From Pseudochelatococcus sp050946405 (GTDB lineage: Bacteria > Pseudomonadota > Alphaproteobacteria > Rhizobiales > Beijerinckiaceae), in the NCBI RefSeq assembly GCF_050946405.1, contig NZ_JBMNUS010000001.1, positions 248,001 through 312,000 of the forward strand: a DNA stretch of 64,000 nt, read 5' to 3'. Made by a program: the position numbers and the translations under genes. Below, piece by piece: positions 41,275-50,388 of the stretch; positions within the stretch are counted from its first letter, which is position 1, and each line of letters opens with the position of its first letter. The notes under the pieces were generated by a model. It did not search any database. It saw only the letters and a program-made list of their open reading frames with translations, and was not told the origin of the DNA.

Positions 41275-42194
41275 GAGCCAGCCGCCCCCGCGAGCCCTTC
41301 TTCTGCGGGCCCTTTCTTCTCAAGCCCTTGCCGCGACAATGCATCCCGCCCGCGCAGCCACGCCCATGCGCCGGCGGCCGAACCGCCGTAGCGGGCGGCG
41401 CGCGCGCGGTCGAGAATGAGCAGCGATCCCAGCGCCTTGAGCCCGTTCACGAGCGCCGCGCCGGGCGCCGGATCGGGCAGTCCGTATTTGCGGCTGACAT
41501 AGGCGCGCGACCACGCCAGATGCCAGCGCACGTTGAACGCGCGGGCAAGATCGGGCGCGCTCGATGCGCCGCGCCGGTGCCGCGCCGTCGCCCCATGCAC
41601 ATGGACGAGCGAGCGGCCGGCGTCCGCGAGGCGGCGGCACAGGTCGTCATCTTCGTAGAACAGAAAGATATTCTCGTCGAAACCGCCGATCGCCAGAAAG
41701 ACGTCGCGGCGCACCAGCAGCGCCGCGCCCGACAGAAACGGCGCGCAGCAATCGCCCTCGGGAAAACGGCGCGCGCCGGACGGGTTGGCGAGAAAGGAAG
41801 ACAGCAGCGAACGGAACTGGAAGAAGAAGCGCCCGTCGTTCTCGACGATGCGCGGCGCGAGCAGGGCGGCATCGGGATATCTCTCCGCCGCGGCGAGCAG
41901 CCCGGCCAGCGCGCCGGGATCGAGCACCGCATCGGGATTGATGACGAGCGCGTAGTCGCCGTCAGCGGCGCGGATGCCGATGTTGTTCGCGCGTCCGTAG
42001 CCCTCGTTGCGCGCGTTGCGGATCACCCGCGCGCCATGCGCCTGCGCCACGGCGACGGAATCGTCGCCGCTCGCGTTGTCCACCACGATCGGCCTCGCGC
42101 CCTCGCGCCGCAGCGCATCGAGGCAGGAGGGCAGCACTTGCGCGCTGTTGAAGCTGACGACGACAGCCTCCAACCGGGCGTCACCCGCGTCCAT
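41271..42194 (-). CDS. Glycosyltransferase family 2 (rhamnosyltransferase-like)
   Basis: 307 residues from the ATG at 42194. GT-A motifs: VVVSFNSAQVL at the start, PIVVDNASGDDS, the NEGYGRANNIGI segment, and the DxD-type INPDAVLDPGAL near residue 90. FDENIFLFYEDDDLCRRLADAG near 180 carries the base, a pattern of rhamnosyl- and related transferases. There is no membrane anchor, so it works on the cytoplasmic face. Its ATG shares one base with the aspS stop (TGATG), so translation probably depends on aspS; this coupling of an accessory gene to a housekeeping gene is unusual. Confidence 0.88.
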   Translation of the reverse strand: MDAGDARLEAVVVSFNSAQVLPSCLDALRREGARPIVVDNASGDDSVAVAQAHGARVIRNARNEGYGRANNIGIRAADGDYALVINPDAVLDPGALAGLLAAAERYPDAALLAPRIVENDGRFFFQFRSLLSSFLANPSGARRFPEGDCCAPFLSGAALLVRRDVFLAIGGFDENIFLFYEDDDLCRRLADAGRSLVHVHGATARHRRGASSAPDLARAFNVRWHLAWSRAYVSRKYGLPDPAPGAALVNGLKALGSLLILDRARAARYGGSAAGAWAWLRGRDALSRQGLEKKGPAEEGLAGAAGS

Positions 42195-44008
42195 CAGGCA
42201 GGCTTTTCGGGCAGGTTCAGGCGGATGTGCAGTTCGCGCAACTGCTTCGCCGTCACCTCGGAAGGCGCGCCCATCATGATGTCCTCGGCGCGCTGGTTCA
42301 TCGGGAACAGCACCACCTCGCGAATGTTGGGCTCGTCGCACAGCAGCATGACGATGCGGTCGATGCCCGGCGCGATGCCGCCGTGCGGCGGGGCGCCGTA
42401 GCTCAGCGCGCGCAGCATGCCGCCGAACTTCGCCTCCAGCACGTCGTCGCCGTAGCCGGCGACGGCGAACGCCTTGCGCATGACGTCCGGCCGGTGGTTA
42501 CGGATCGCGCCCGACGACAGCTCGATGCCGTTGCAGACGATATCGTACTGGAAGGCCGTGATGCCGAGGATGGTCGCCTCGTCCGCCGGATCGAGCGCCA
42601 GAAAGGCGTCGTGGTCGAAGTTGGGCATGGAGAACGGGTTGTGCGAGAAGTCGATGCGCTTCTCGTCCTCGTTCCATTCGTACATCGGAAAATCGGTGAT
42701 CCAGCACAGGTCGAAGCGGTCTTTCGCGGAAAGGCCGAGTTCGTCGCCGATGCGGATGCGCGCCGCGCCCGCGAGCTTGGCCGCCTTCGCTTCCTCGCCG
42801 GCCGCGAAGAACACGGCGTCGCCCGCGCCCACGCCGGCCTTTGCGGCGATGGCAGCCTGCACCTCGGCCGGGATGAACTTGGCGATCGGCCCCTTGCCTG
42901 CAAGCTTTCCGCCTTCCTCCTCGAACACGACATAGCCCAGGCCCGGCGCACCTTCGCCGCGCGCCCAGTCGTTCAACCTGTCGAAGAAGGAACGCGGCTG
43001 GCTCGCCGCCCCCGTCGCCGGAATGGCGCGCACCACGCCGCCCGCCTCGATGACGCCCCGGAACGCCTTGAAGGTGACGCCTTCCGCCATGAATTCATCC
43101 GACACGTCGGCGATGACCAGCGGGTTGCGCAGGTCCGGCTTGTCGGAGCCGTATTTCAGCATGGATTCCTTGTAGGGAATGCGCGGGAACACCTGCGTGA
43201 CCGGCTTTCCTTCCGAAAACTCCTCGAACACGCCGCGCAGCACCGGCTCGACCGCCTGGAACACGTCTTCCTGCGTGACGAAGCTCATCTCGATATCGAG
43301 CTGGTAGAACTCGCCGGGAGAGCGATCGGCGCGCGCGTCCTCATCGCGAAAACAGGGCGCGACCTGGAAATAGCGATCGAAGCCCGCGATCATCGTGAGC
43401 TGCTTGAACTGTTGCGGCGCCTGCGGCAACGCATAGAACTTGCCCGGATGCAGGCGGCTCGGCACGAGGAAGTCGCGCGCGCCTTCGGGTGAGGAAGCCG
43501 TCAGGATCGGCGTCTGGAACTCGAAGAAGTCCTGTTCGCGCATGCGCCGGCGAAGCGAATCGATCACCTGCCCGCGGCGAACGATGTTGCGGTGCAGTTT
43601 CTCGCGGCGCAGATCGAGGAAGCGGTACTTGAGCCGCGTTTCCTCGGGATAAACCTGATCGCCGAACACCTGAAGCGGCAGTTCGGCCGCCGTGCCCAGC
43701 ACCTCGAGGGCGGTGATGTAGATTTCCACCTGGCCCGTGGCTAGATCGTCGTTCTGCGTGCCCTCCGGGCGGCGGCGCACCTTGCCGTCGATCCTCACCA
43801 CCCATTCCGAGCGCACCTGCGAGACGGCATCGAAAGCCGGCGAATCGGAATCGGCGACGCATTGCGTCAGGCCGTAATGGTCGCGCAGGTCGATGAACAG
43901 CACGCCGCCGTGGTCGCGGATGCGGTGGCACCAGCCGGACAGACGAACCTCGGCGCCGATATCGGCTTCGCGCAGGGCGCCGCAGGTGTGGGAACGATAG
44001 CGATGCAT
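42194..44008 (-). CDS. aspS: Aspartate--tRNA ligase
   Basis: 604 residues from the ATG at 44008 (MHRYRSHTCG). The OB-fold anticodon-binding domain (about 1-110) begins with RLSGWCHRIRDHGGVLFIDLRD. The class II core contains FEFQTPILTASSPEGARDFLVPSR (motif 1 region), RDEDARADRSPGEFYQLDIEMSF (motif 2) and GIAPGIDRIVMLL (motif 3). The bacterial GAD insertion lies in between. Without a visible asnRS in the window it cannot be said whether it also charges tRNA-Asn. Divergent from rnd; two glycan genes follow without gap. Confidence 0.97.
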   Translation of the reverse strand: MHRYRSHTCGALREADIGAEVRLSGWCHRIRDHGGVLFIDLRDHYGLTQCVADSDSPAFDAVSQVRSEWVVRIDGKVRRRPEGTQNDDLATGQVEIYITALEVLGTAAELPLQVFGDQVYPEETRLKYRFLDLRREKLHRNIVRRGQVIDSLRRRMREQDFFEFQTPILTASSPEGARDFLVPSRLHPGKFYALPQAPQQFKQLTMIAGFDRYFQVAPCFRDEDARADRSPGEFYQLDIEMSFVTQEDVFQAVEPVLRGVFEEFSEGKPVTQVFPRIPYKESMLKYGSDKPDLRNPLVIADVSDEFMAEGVTFKAFRGVIEAGGVVRAIPATGAASQPRSFFDRLNDWARGEGAPGLGYVVFEEEGGKLAGKGPIAKFIPAEVQAAIAAKAGVGAGDAVFFAAGEEAKAAKLAGAARIRIGDELGLSAKDRFDLCWITDFPMYEWNEDEKRIDFSHNPFSMPNFDHDAFLALDPADEATILGITAFQYDIVCNGIELSSGAIRNHRPDVMRKAFAVAGYGDDVLEAKFGGMLRALSYGAPPHGGIAPGIDRIVMLLCDEPNIREVVLFPMNQRAEDIMMGAPSEVTAKQLRELHIRLNLPEKPA

Positions 44009-44193
44009 GACGGAACAAGCCACGGTAAGATGACGGAAAAAGGCGAACGCCCGGTCGACGCGCCCGATCCGGCGGAGAAGTCCACGATGGACCCCGCTTG
44101 TCAAGCTTCGCTCGGAAAAAGACGCCGGAATGACGCGCAAATCGCCCCGCCCCCCGCGACAAGCGCCCGTCGCTTCGCTATAGCAGATGCATT

Positions 44194-45339
44194 ATGAATC
44201 TGATCGCGACAACAGAAACGCTGGCGGCGGCCTGCGCCCGCCTTGCCCGGCACCCCTTCGTCACCGTGGACACCGAGTTCCTGCGGGAGACGACCTTTTT
44301 CGCGAAGCTGTGCCTCATCCAGATGGCGAGCCCGGACGAAGCCTTGCTCATCGACCCGCTCGCGCCCGACATCGATCTCGCCCCCTTCTTCTCGCTGATG
44401 ACGGACGAGGCGGTGATCAAGGTGTTCCATTCGGCGCGGCAGGATGTCGAGATCATCTGGCAGCGCGGCACCGTCATCCCCACGCCGCTGTTCGACACGC
44501 AGGTCGCGGCCATGGTCTGCGGCTATGGCGATTCGGTGTCCTACGAGCAGCTGACGAACGACCTTGCCCACCAGCGCATCGACAAGTCGTCCCGTTTCAC
44601 GGACTGGTCGCAGCGCCCGCTCGACAACCAGCAGTTGCTCTACGCTGAATCCGACGTCACCCATCTGCGCACCATCTATACCGCGCTCTCCGCCGACCTC
44701 GCGAAAACAGGGCGTTCCGCCTGGCTGGACGAGGAAATCGGCATCCTCACCTCGCCCGCGACCTATGAGCTGAAGCCCGAAGACGCCTGGCAGCGCCTGC
44801 GCGGGCGCGTGCGCAAGCCGCGCGAACTCGCGGTGCTGATGGAGATCGCCGCCTGGCGGGAAAACGAGGCGCGCACCCGCGACGTGCCGCGCTCGCGCGT
44901 CATGAAGGATGACGGGCTGATCGACATCGCCGTCCACGCGCCCCGCTCGGCTGAAGCGCTGGGGCGCCTGCGCTCCATCCCCAACGGCTTCGAGCGCTCG
45001 CGCGCGGCGGCGGACATTCTCGCGGCGGTCGAGCGGGGCCTTGCCCGCGATCCCGCATCGCTGCCGCCGCAGGAGCGCCCGCGCGGGCGCAACGGGGGCG
45101 GCGCCGTGCTGGAAATGATGAAAGTGCTGCTGAAAAGCGTCGCCGAGACGGCACGCGTCGCGCCCAAGATCCTCGCCACCGTCGACGATCTGGAGGCCAT
45201 CGCCACGGACGACGACGCCGATGTGCCGGCGCTGCAAGGCTGGCGGCGCGCGCTGTTCGGCGAACAGGCGCTCAAGCTCAAGCACGGCAGGCTCGCGATC
45301 GCCATCGAGGGCAACCGGGTGATCCTGATCGACCGCTAG
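44194..45339 (+). CDS. rnd: Ribonuclease D
   Basis: 381 residues. The DEDD 3'-5' exonuclease motifs are complete: VDTEFLRE (Exo I, residue 25), HSARQDVEI (Exo II, near 80) and YAESDVTHL (Exo III, near 150, DEDDy). HRDC domains fill the rest (about 205-381). RNase D trims tRNA 3' ends and other stable RNAs. No Shine-Dalgarno sequence precedes the ATG; a TATAGC box 10 bases upstream could make a near-leaderless mRNA. The TAG stop lies in the CTAG target site of the IS at 45340, so the insertion left the protein intact but placed the IS directly after the stop. Confidence 0.95.
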   Translation: MNLIATTETLAAACARLARHPFVTVDTEFLRETTFFAKLCLIQMASPDEALLIDPLAPDIDLAPFFSLMTDEAVIKVFHSARQDVEIIWQRGTVIPTPLFDTQVAAMVCGYGDSVSYEQLTNDLAHQRIDKSSRFTDWSQRPLDNQQLLYAESDVTHLRTIYTALSADLAKTGRSAWLDEEIGILTSPATYELKPEDAWQRLRGRVRKPRELAVLMEIAAWRENEARTRDVPRSRVMKDDGLIDIAVHAPRSAEALGRLRSIPNGFERSRAAADILAAVERGLARDPASLPPQERPRGRNGGGAVLEMMKVLLKSVAETARVAPKILATVDDLEAIATDDDADVPALQGWRRALFGEQALKLKHGRLAIAIEGNRVILIDR

Positions 45340-46179
45340 GCGTTGTCTGCATTCATCGTATCCAGATCATGGCACATGCGAGGTGCACGAAGCCCATAAA
45401 GGCTGTGAGGGTTTTCTCACAGCGCAGGGCGATCCTTCGGAAGCGTTTGAGCTTATTGAAGAAGCATTCGATCTGATGACGCTCTTTGTAGAGCCTCCAG
45501 TCGATTTTTGGGCTCGTGGTGCGTGTAGGGTTGGCCTTGATCTGCGCTGTCGCACCGAGCTCCTGGGCAATGAAGGCGCGTAGCGGATTGGCATCATAAG
45601 CGGCGTCGGCGATGACATGGCCGACGCCCTTCAAACCGCGCAGAAGCGCCTCAGCCTGTGGGCAATCCCCGTATTGTCCCGGTGTCGGATGGATTCTCAA
45701 CGGCAAGCCGATCGCATCGACTACGGCGTGCAACTTGGTCGTCAGGCCGCCGCGCGAACGACCGATGGCGGCAGCTTCAGCCCCCCTTTTGCACCCGTCG
45801 CATCAGCATGGACCTTCGAGATCGTGCTGTCGATCAGCACATACTCAAAGTCTGGCGTATCGGCCAGCGTATGGAAAAGCCTCTCCCATACACCTGCATG
45901 CGACCAGCGTCGGAAGCGTGCATGAACAGCAGTCCATTTGCCGAACACCTCCGGCAAGTCACGCCAATGAGCCGCATTGCCTGCCATCCAAAGAATCGCA
46001 TCGACAAACAGTCGGTTATCCACCCCACTACGCCCAGGCGTTCCAACACGACCGGGAAGATGCTTCTCGATCCGGCTCCATTGCTCATCTGTCAGTGTCC
46101 GTCTGCTCAAGGTCTGTCTCCTTCAACAACCTTGAATCAGAAACACAACGAAAACGGAATCCCTGAATGCAGACAACGC
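45340..46179. mobile_element. IS5-family (IS427-type) insertion sequence, 840 bases, complete
   Basis: Perfect 16-base terminal inverted repeats (GCGTTGTCTGCATTCA at 45340-45355; complement at 46164-46179) flanked by a 4-base direct repeat CTAG (45336-45339 and 46180-46183). The transposase is in two overlapping frames on the minus strand. Because CTAG is itself symmetrical, the repeat end could be drawn one base further out. Perfect ends and an intact DDE transposase point to a recent and possibly active copy. Confidence 0.93.
45353..46110 (-). CDS. IS5/IS427 transposase, two frames joined by probable -1 frameshift
   Basis: The first frame (46110 to 45742) encodes the N-terminal part: MSRRTLTDEQW, the WRDLPEVFGKW segment of DUF4096-type domains and the first catalytic Asp in LIDSTISKVHADATG. 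The second frame (to 45353) carries the rest of the DDE domain: VVDAIGLPLRI, the second Asp in IADAAYDA and the catalytic Glu in ERHQIECFFNKLKRFRRI. They meet at a slippery A4G6 (minus strand, 45781-45790). A -1 shift there reads GAKGGAEAAAIGRSRGGLTTK into the second frame, the usual order in this family. The transposase is thus made as a low-frequency fusion of about 250 residues. Confidence 0.88.
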
Positions 46180-46182
46180 CTA

Positions 46183-46283
46183 GAGCAGTTTGCGTTCAAA
46201 TCGATCCATCGGGTTGAATGCAAGTTGCGGTAAAATATAAAATTTAGAGCGGCGTGACGATTCCACTTGAATGCACGCCGCTC
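46183..46283. repeat. Intergenic palindromic repeat, copy B, with second hairpin
   Basis: Positions 46183-46254 match 26216-26287 at 62 of 72 bases. The first dyad is TTGCGTTCAA (46190-46199) with TTGAATGCAA (46214-46223), one mismatch, same 14-base spacer as copy A. A second hairpin pairs GAGCGGCGTG (46247-46256) with CACGCCGCTC (46274-46283). The element starts with the CTAG that was duplicated by the IS, so before insertion it directly followed, and supplied, the rnd stop codon. Confidence 0.8.
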
Positions 46284-46321
46284 CAAGGCATGCCGACTCA
46301 CCCGTTCGACATCAAAACCTG

Positions 46322-46359
46322 CGAGGCGCTCCGCGTTTCAACGAAATGCAAAGCGCCTT
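46322..46359. repeat. Second-type palindromic repeat, related to 59921-59960
   Basis: The outer arms AGGCGCT (46324-46330) and AGCGCCT (46352-46358) enclose an inner hairpin GCGTTTC (46333-46339) and GAAATGC (46343-46349). The layout and core sequence TCCGCGTTTC match 59921-59960 base for base over most of the inner part, showing a second repeat family between genes. Confidence 0.65.
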
Positions 46360-46360
46360 G

Positions 46361-46386
46361 AAAGAAAGGCGCTCCCAGGGGCGCCT
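46361..46386 (-). terminator. Probable terminator of ppx
   Basis: AGGCGC (46367-46372) and GCGCCT (46381-46386) form a 6-base-pair stem; the minus strand continues TTCTTTC, moderately T-rich. It lies 33 bases past the ppx stop codon. Confidence 0.5.
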
Positions 46387-46418
46387 CGCTTCTCAGCTCA
46401 TATGTCCGGCACGGCGGT

Positions 46419-48092
46419 TCACGCGACAGCGCCGCCGGGCTTCGGCACCGTCACCACCGCGGGCTCGCGACCCACGATGCGCGCCAGTTGCCGCACGCGG
46501 TTCAACAGCCGCTCGTTCGCGAGCGGCTCCAGATCGGCCGGCAGCGACAGCACGAGCCGGGCGCCGCTGCCCACCAGCGGGGCGCGCGGCAGTATGCCCG
46601 GCATCGCGGCCGACACCAGATAAGCCACCCGCAACATGCCGCCCAGAATACGGGCGCGATTCAGCATGCGCGGCGACACGAGTTCCCGCATGCGTGAGCT
46701 GGCGCCGTCAAGCGACAGGCCCTCGTGCCGGAAGAAGACGGACAGCGCGACGAAAGCGCGGCCGGGATGGTCTATGCCCGTCAGCCCCGCATGGGCGATG
46801 AGGCTCAGGCTCTGCTCGCCGCGATAATCGGGATGCGTGCGCCAGGCGAGATCGGACAGCAGACACACCGCCTCGCGCTGGCGGCGTTCGTCCTCCGTCT
46901 CGTCGAGATGCAGCGAGGCGCTCAGGCGCGCCGTCCAGGCGACAAGATCCGCCGCATGAACGGGCGAACGCGCCATCAGCCGGTTAAGTTCACCGGCACT
47001 CGCCAGCAGCGGATCGGTGCGGCGCTCCTCATCGCCGAGCAATTCGTAAAGGAAGCCTTCACGCACGCCCTGCGCCGACATGACGATGGACTCGGGCTTG
47101 CCCCGCCTGATGATCTCATCGAGCAGCAAGGCGCCGTAGCCGAGCAGGGGACGGCGTGCTTCGGAGACGGATTCGATCGATTCCAGCATGTCCGTGTCGG
47201 CGCGCTCCACGAGCTTGCTGAACTCCGCCGCATCGCGCGCCGGAATGGTGTAACCGTGCATGACATGCAGCGGATAGGCTTTCTGCGCCATATGCAGCGC
47301 CGCAAGCGCGCGCCAGGTGCCGCCCACCGCATAGAAGCTGCGGCCGCGCAGCGCATCGAGCGGCGCCGCGGTCGCGAGCGCGTCACGGATCACCTTGACG
47401 GCCCGCTTCAGCGATCCGCCGGTGACATCCTGCAACGCCAGCCCGCCGAGCTTGGTCGTGATGCCCTGCGCCACCGTGTTGCCGATGACGTCGACGAGCT
47501 CCAGGCTGCCGCCGCCGAGATCGCCCACCACGCCATCGGCATGGTGAAAGCCGGACAGGATGCCGTAAGCGGAAAGCTGCGCCTCTCGCCGGCCGGACAG
47601 AAGCTCGATCCTTCTGCCCAGAATGCGCTCCGCCTCGGCGATGAAATCGGGACCATTGGCCGCGTCGCGCGCCGCGGCGGTGGCGAGCACATGCACGCGC
47701 TCCACCCCGACGGCCTCGCACAGAATGCGGAAGCGGGCAAGCGACCGGAGCGCCTTCTCGACAGCATCTTCCGCCAGCCGGCCTGTGGAGACGACGCTGC
47801 GCCCCAGCCCGCAAAGCACCTTTTCGTTGAACAACTGGGCCGGCGCGCGCGCCAGCTCCTCATAAATCACCAGTCGGATGGAATTCGATCCGATGTCGAT
47901 GATCGCAATGGGCGAGCCGTTGGCGGCCCGCCCCGATTGTTGCAACCGTTCCGCCGCGCGCGCCGCATCGCCGGATGCGCCCTGCACGGCGGCGCCGTTA
48001 TCCGGCAAGATGCGATCGGCCAATGAACCGCTTTCAGCCAGCGAAGCCTTTGGCGAGGCTCCGGGGGCGGGAATTTCTGAGAGACTTTCCAC
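46419..48092 (-). CDS. ppx: Exopolyphosphatase (Ppx/GppA family)
   Basis: 557 residues counted from a GTG at 48092; the first 55 residues are low-complexity and the true start may be later. The actin-like ATPase fold begins at AIIDIGSNSIRLVIYE near residue 62 and continues with the second phosphate loop VVGDLGGGSLELVDV near residue 195 and the HD-like helical C-terminal region. It hydrolyses polyphosphate (or pppGpp) from the ends. It overlaps the end of ppk by 59 bases on the same strand, so synthesis and breakdown of polyphosphate are encoded together. Confidence 0.93.
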   Translation of the reverse strand: MESLSEIPAPGASPKASLAESGSLADRILPDNGAAVQGASGDAARAAERLQQSGRAANGSPIAIIDIGSNSIRLVIYEELARAPAQLFNEKVLCGLGRSVVSTGRLAEDAVEKALRSLARFRILCEAVGVERVHVLATAAARDAANGPDFIAEAERILGRRIELLSGRREAQLSAYGILSGFHHADGVVGDLGGGSLELVDVIGNTVAQGITTKLGGLALQDVTGGSLKRAVKVIRDALATAAPLDALRGRSFYAVGGTWRALAALHMAQKAYPLHVMHGYTIPARDAAEFSKLVERADTDMLESIESVSEARRPLLGYGALLLDEIIRRGKPESIVMSAQGVREGFLYELLGDEERRTDPLLASAGELNRLMARSPVHAADLVAWTARLSASLHLDETEDERRQREAVCLLSDLAWRTHPDYRGEQSLSLIAHAGLTGIDHPGRAFVALSVFFRHEGLSLDGASSRMRELVSPRMLNRARILGGMLRVAYLVSAAMPGILPRAPLVGSGARLVLSLPADLEPLANERLLNRVRQLARIVGREPAVVTVPKPGGAVA

Positions 48093-50256
48093 GTCCAGAC
48101 AAACTCGGGTTGGTCATAAAGTACTCATGGGCGTTGAACGGCTCCTCACCCTCGGCAGGCTGGATGCGCGTGCTCTTCCCATCCGGGAGGATGGACCAGC
48201 TCTGCTCGTTATCGAGCAAATTGGCAAGCATAATTTGGTCGAGAACCTGTTGATGAACGGTCGGGTTCGAGATCGGGCACATGGCTTCCACACGCCGGTC
48301 GAGGTTGCGCTGCATGAGGTCGGCGGAGGAAATATACAGATGCGCCTGCGGGTTAGGCAGCTCCTGACCGTTGCCGAAAGCGTAGATGCGGCTGTGTTCG
48401 AGGAAGCGGCCGACAATCGACTTGACGCGGATATTTTCCGACAGGCCGGGCACGCCGGGGCGCAGGCAGCAGATGCCGCGCACGACGAGATCGATCTGCA
48501 CGCCCGCCCGACTCGCCTCGTAAAGCGCGTCGATGACCTCGGTGTCGACCAGCGAATTGCACTTCAGCCACACGGAGCCGGCACGGCCGGCTTTCACATG
48601 CTCGATCTCTTCCCGCAGATGCTGAAGGATGCGCGGCTTGATGGTGAGCGGCGAGACGGCCATGCGCTCCAGCTCCGCCGGCTCGGCATAGCCGGTGATG
48701 AAGTTGAAGATGCGGGCGACGTCGCGCGCGACCGCCGGATCGGCGGTGAAGAACGACAGGTCCGTATAGATGCGCGCCGTGATCGGGTGATAATTGCCGG
48801 TGCCGACATGGCAGTAGGTGACGAGCTGGCCGGCCTCGCGGCGCACCACCGACGACAGCTTGGCGTGCGTCTTGAGCTCGATGAAGCCGAACACGACCTG
48901 CGCGCCGGCGCGCTCCAGATCGCGCGCCCAGCGGATGTTCGCCTCCTCGTCGAAGCGCGCCTTCAGCTCCACCAGGGCGGTGACGGACTTGCCGGCCTCG
49001 GCGGCTTCCGCCAGCGCCTTGACGATGGGCGAGTCGGAGGAGGTGCGGTAGAGCGTCTGCTTGATGGCGACCACGTTGGGATCGCGCGCCGCCTGCTGGA
49101 GGAACTGCACCACCACGTCGAAGGACTCGTAGGGGTGATGGACGATCAGGTCCTTCTCGCGGATCGCGGCGAAGCAATCGCCCGCGTGCTCGCGGATGCG
49201 CTCGGGATAGCGCGGATTGTAGGGCGTGAACTTGAGGTCGGGCCGGTCGAGGCCGACGAGCTGCGACAGCTCGTTCAGCGCCAGCATGCCGGTGGAGACG
49301 AAGATCTCGTCCGGCAGCACGTTCAACTCCTTGGCGACGAAATCACGCAGGTTCTCCGGCATGGCGCCCTCCAGCTCCAGCCGGATGACGACGCCGCGCC
49401 GGCGCTGCTTGAGCGCCGTCTCGAACACGCGCACCAGATCCTCCGCCTCTTCCTCGATCTCGAGGTCGGAATCACGCACGACGCGGAAACCGCCCTGCCC
49501 CTGCACGGAATAGCCGGGGAAGAGACGGTTGACGAACAGCACGAGCACCTGCTCCAGCACGATGAAGCGGGACGCGCCCGTCTCGGCGAAATCGGGCAGC
49601 TTGATGAAGCGCTGCACCTTGCTCGGAATGCGGATCAGCGCGTTCAGCGTCTTGTTGTCGCTCTGGCGATGCAGCGAGAGCGCCAGCGAGAAGCCGAGGT
49701 TCGGGATGAAGGGGAAGGGATGCGCCGGGTCGATGGCGAGCGGCGTCACCACCGGGAACACGTAATGCAGGAAGTAGTCGTCGAGCCAGTTCAGCTCGGC
49801 GCGCGTCAGTTCCTCGGCGTCGATCAGCACGATGGCGTTCTCGACGAGTTCCTCGCGCAGCTCCAGCCAGCGCTTCTGCTGGTCGCTGGCAAGCTTCGCG
49901 ACCTCGGCGCCGATGCGCGCGAGCTGCTCGGCCGGCGTCAGGCCGTCCTGCGAGAGAACCGACACGCCCGAGCGGAGCTGGCCGCGCACGCCCGCCACGC
50001 GAACCATGAAGAATTCATCGAGGTTGTTGGCGGAAATCGACAGGAAGCGAAGCTGTTCCAGCAGCGGATGGCGGCGGTTGGACGCCTCTTCCAGAACGCG
50101 CCGGTTGAACTGCAACCAGGACAGCTCCCGGTTGACCAGACGCTCCGGCGAACCGAGCAGCTCCGCGCCGGCGGCCTCCGCCTCGGGAGCGCCCGCATCG
50201 GCGCGAATCCCGGTGTCCTCGTTTGCCACGTTCTGAACCGCTTCGATATCCGTCAT
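48034..50256 (-). CDS. ppk: Polyphosphate kinase 1
   Basis: 740 residues with GGAG 9 bases before the ATG at 50256. The N-terminal domain starts at RLVNRELSWLQFNRRVLEEA, the head domain follows, and the two phospholipase D-like C-terminal domains contain the autophosphorylated histidine in IELKTHAKLSSVVRR near residue 453 and the second conserved histidine in YCHVGTGNYHPITARIYTD. It polymerises the gamma phosphate of ATP into polyphosphate, reversibly. In the hdaA-ppk-ppx order; ppx begins within its last codons. Confidence 0.97.
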   Translation of the reverse strand: MTDIEAVQNVANEDTGIRADAGAPEAEAAGAELLGSPERLVNRELSWLQFNRRVLEEASNRRHPLLEQLRFLSISANNLDEFFMVRVAGVRGQLRSGVSVLSQDGLTPAEQLARIGAEVAKLASDQQKRWLELREELVENAIVLIDAEELTRAELNWLDDYFLHYVFPVVTPLAIDPAHPFPFIPNLGFSLALSLHRQSDNKTLNALIRIPSKVQRFIKLPDFAETGASRFIVLEQVLVLFVNRLFPGYSVQGQGGFRVVRDSDLEIEEEAEDLVRVFETALKQRRRGVVIRLELEGAMPENLRDFVAKELNVLPDEIFVSTGMLALNELSQLVGLDRPDLKFTPYNPRYPERIREHAGDCFAAIREKDLIVHHPYESFDVVVQFLQQAARDPNVVAIKQTLYRTSSDSPIVKALAEAAEAGKSVTALVELKARFDEEANIRWARDLERAGAQVVFGFIELKTHAKLSSVVRREAGQLVTYCHVGTGNYHPITARIYTDLSFFTADPAVARDVARIFNFITGYAEPAELERMAVSPLTIKPRILQHLREEIEHVKAGRAGSVWLKCNSLVDTEVIDALYEASRAGVQIDLVVRGICCLRPGVPGLSENIRVKSIVGRFLEHSRIYAFGNGQELPNPQAHLYISSADLMQRNLDRRVEAMCPISNPTVHQQVLDQIMLANLLDNEQSWSILPDGKSTRIQPAEGEEPFNAHEYFMTNPSLSGRGKSLRNSRPRSLAKGFAG

Positions 50257-50388
50257 GGTGAATCTCCACCTTCGTCCCTGGCCGCGTTCGATGCTCGCCC
50301 GCCATTATCCGCACTCAAGCCGCGTTGTCGCAATCTTGTGCGACATTTCCACGACGAAAAATCATGAAACCACAACACGAAACACCTG

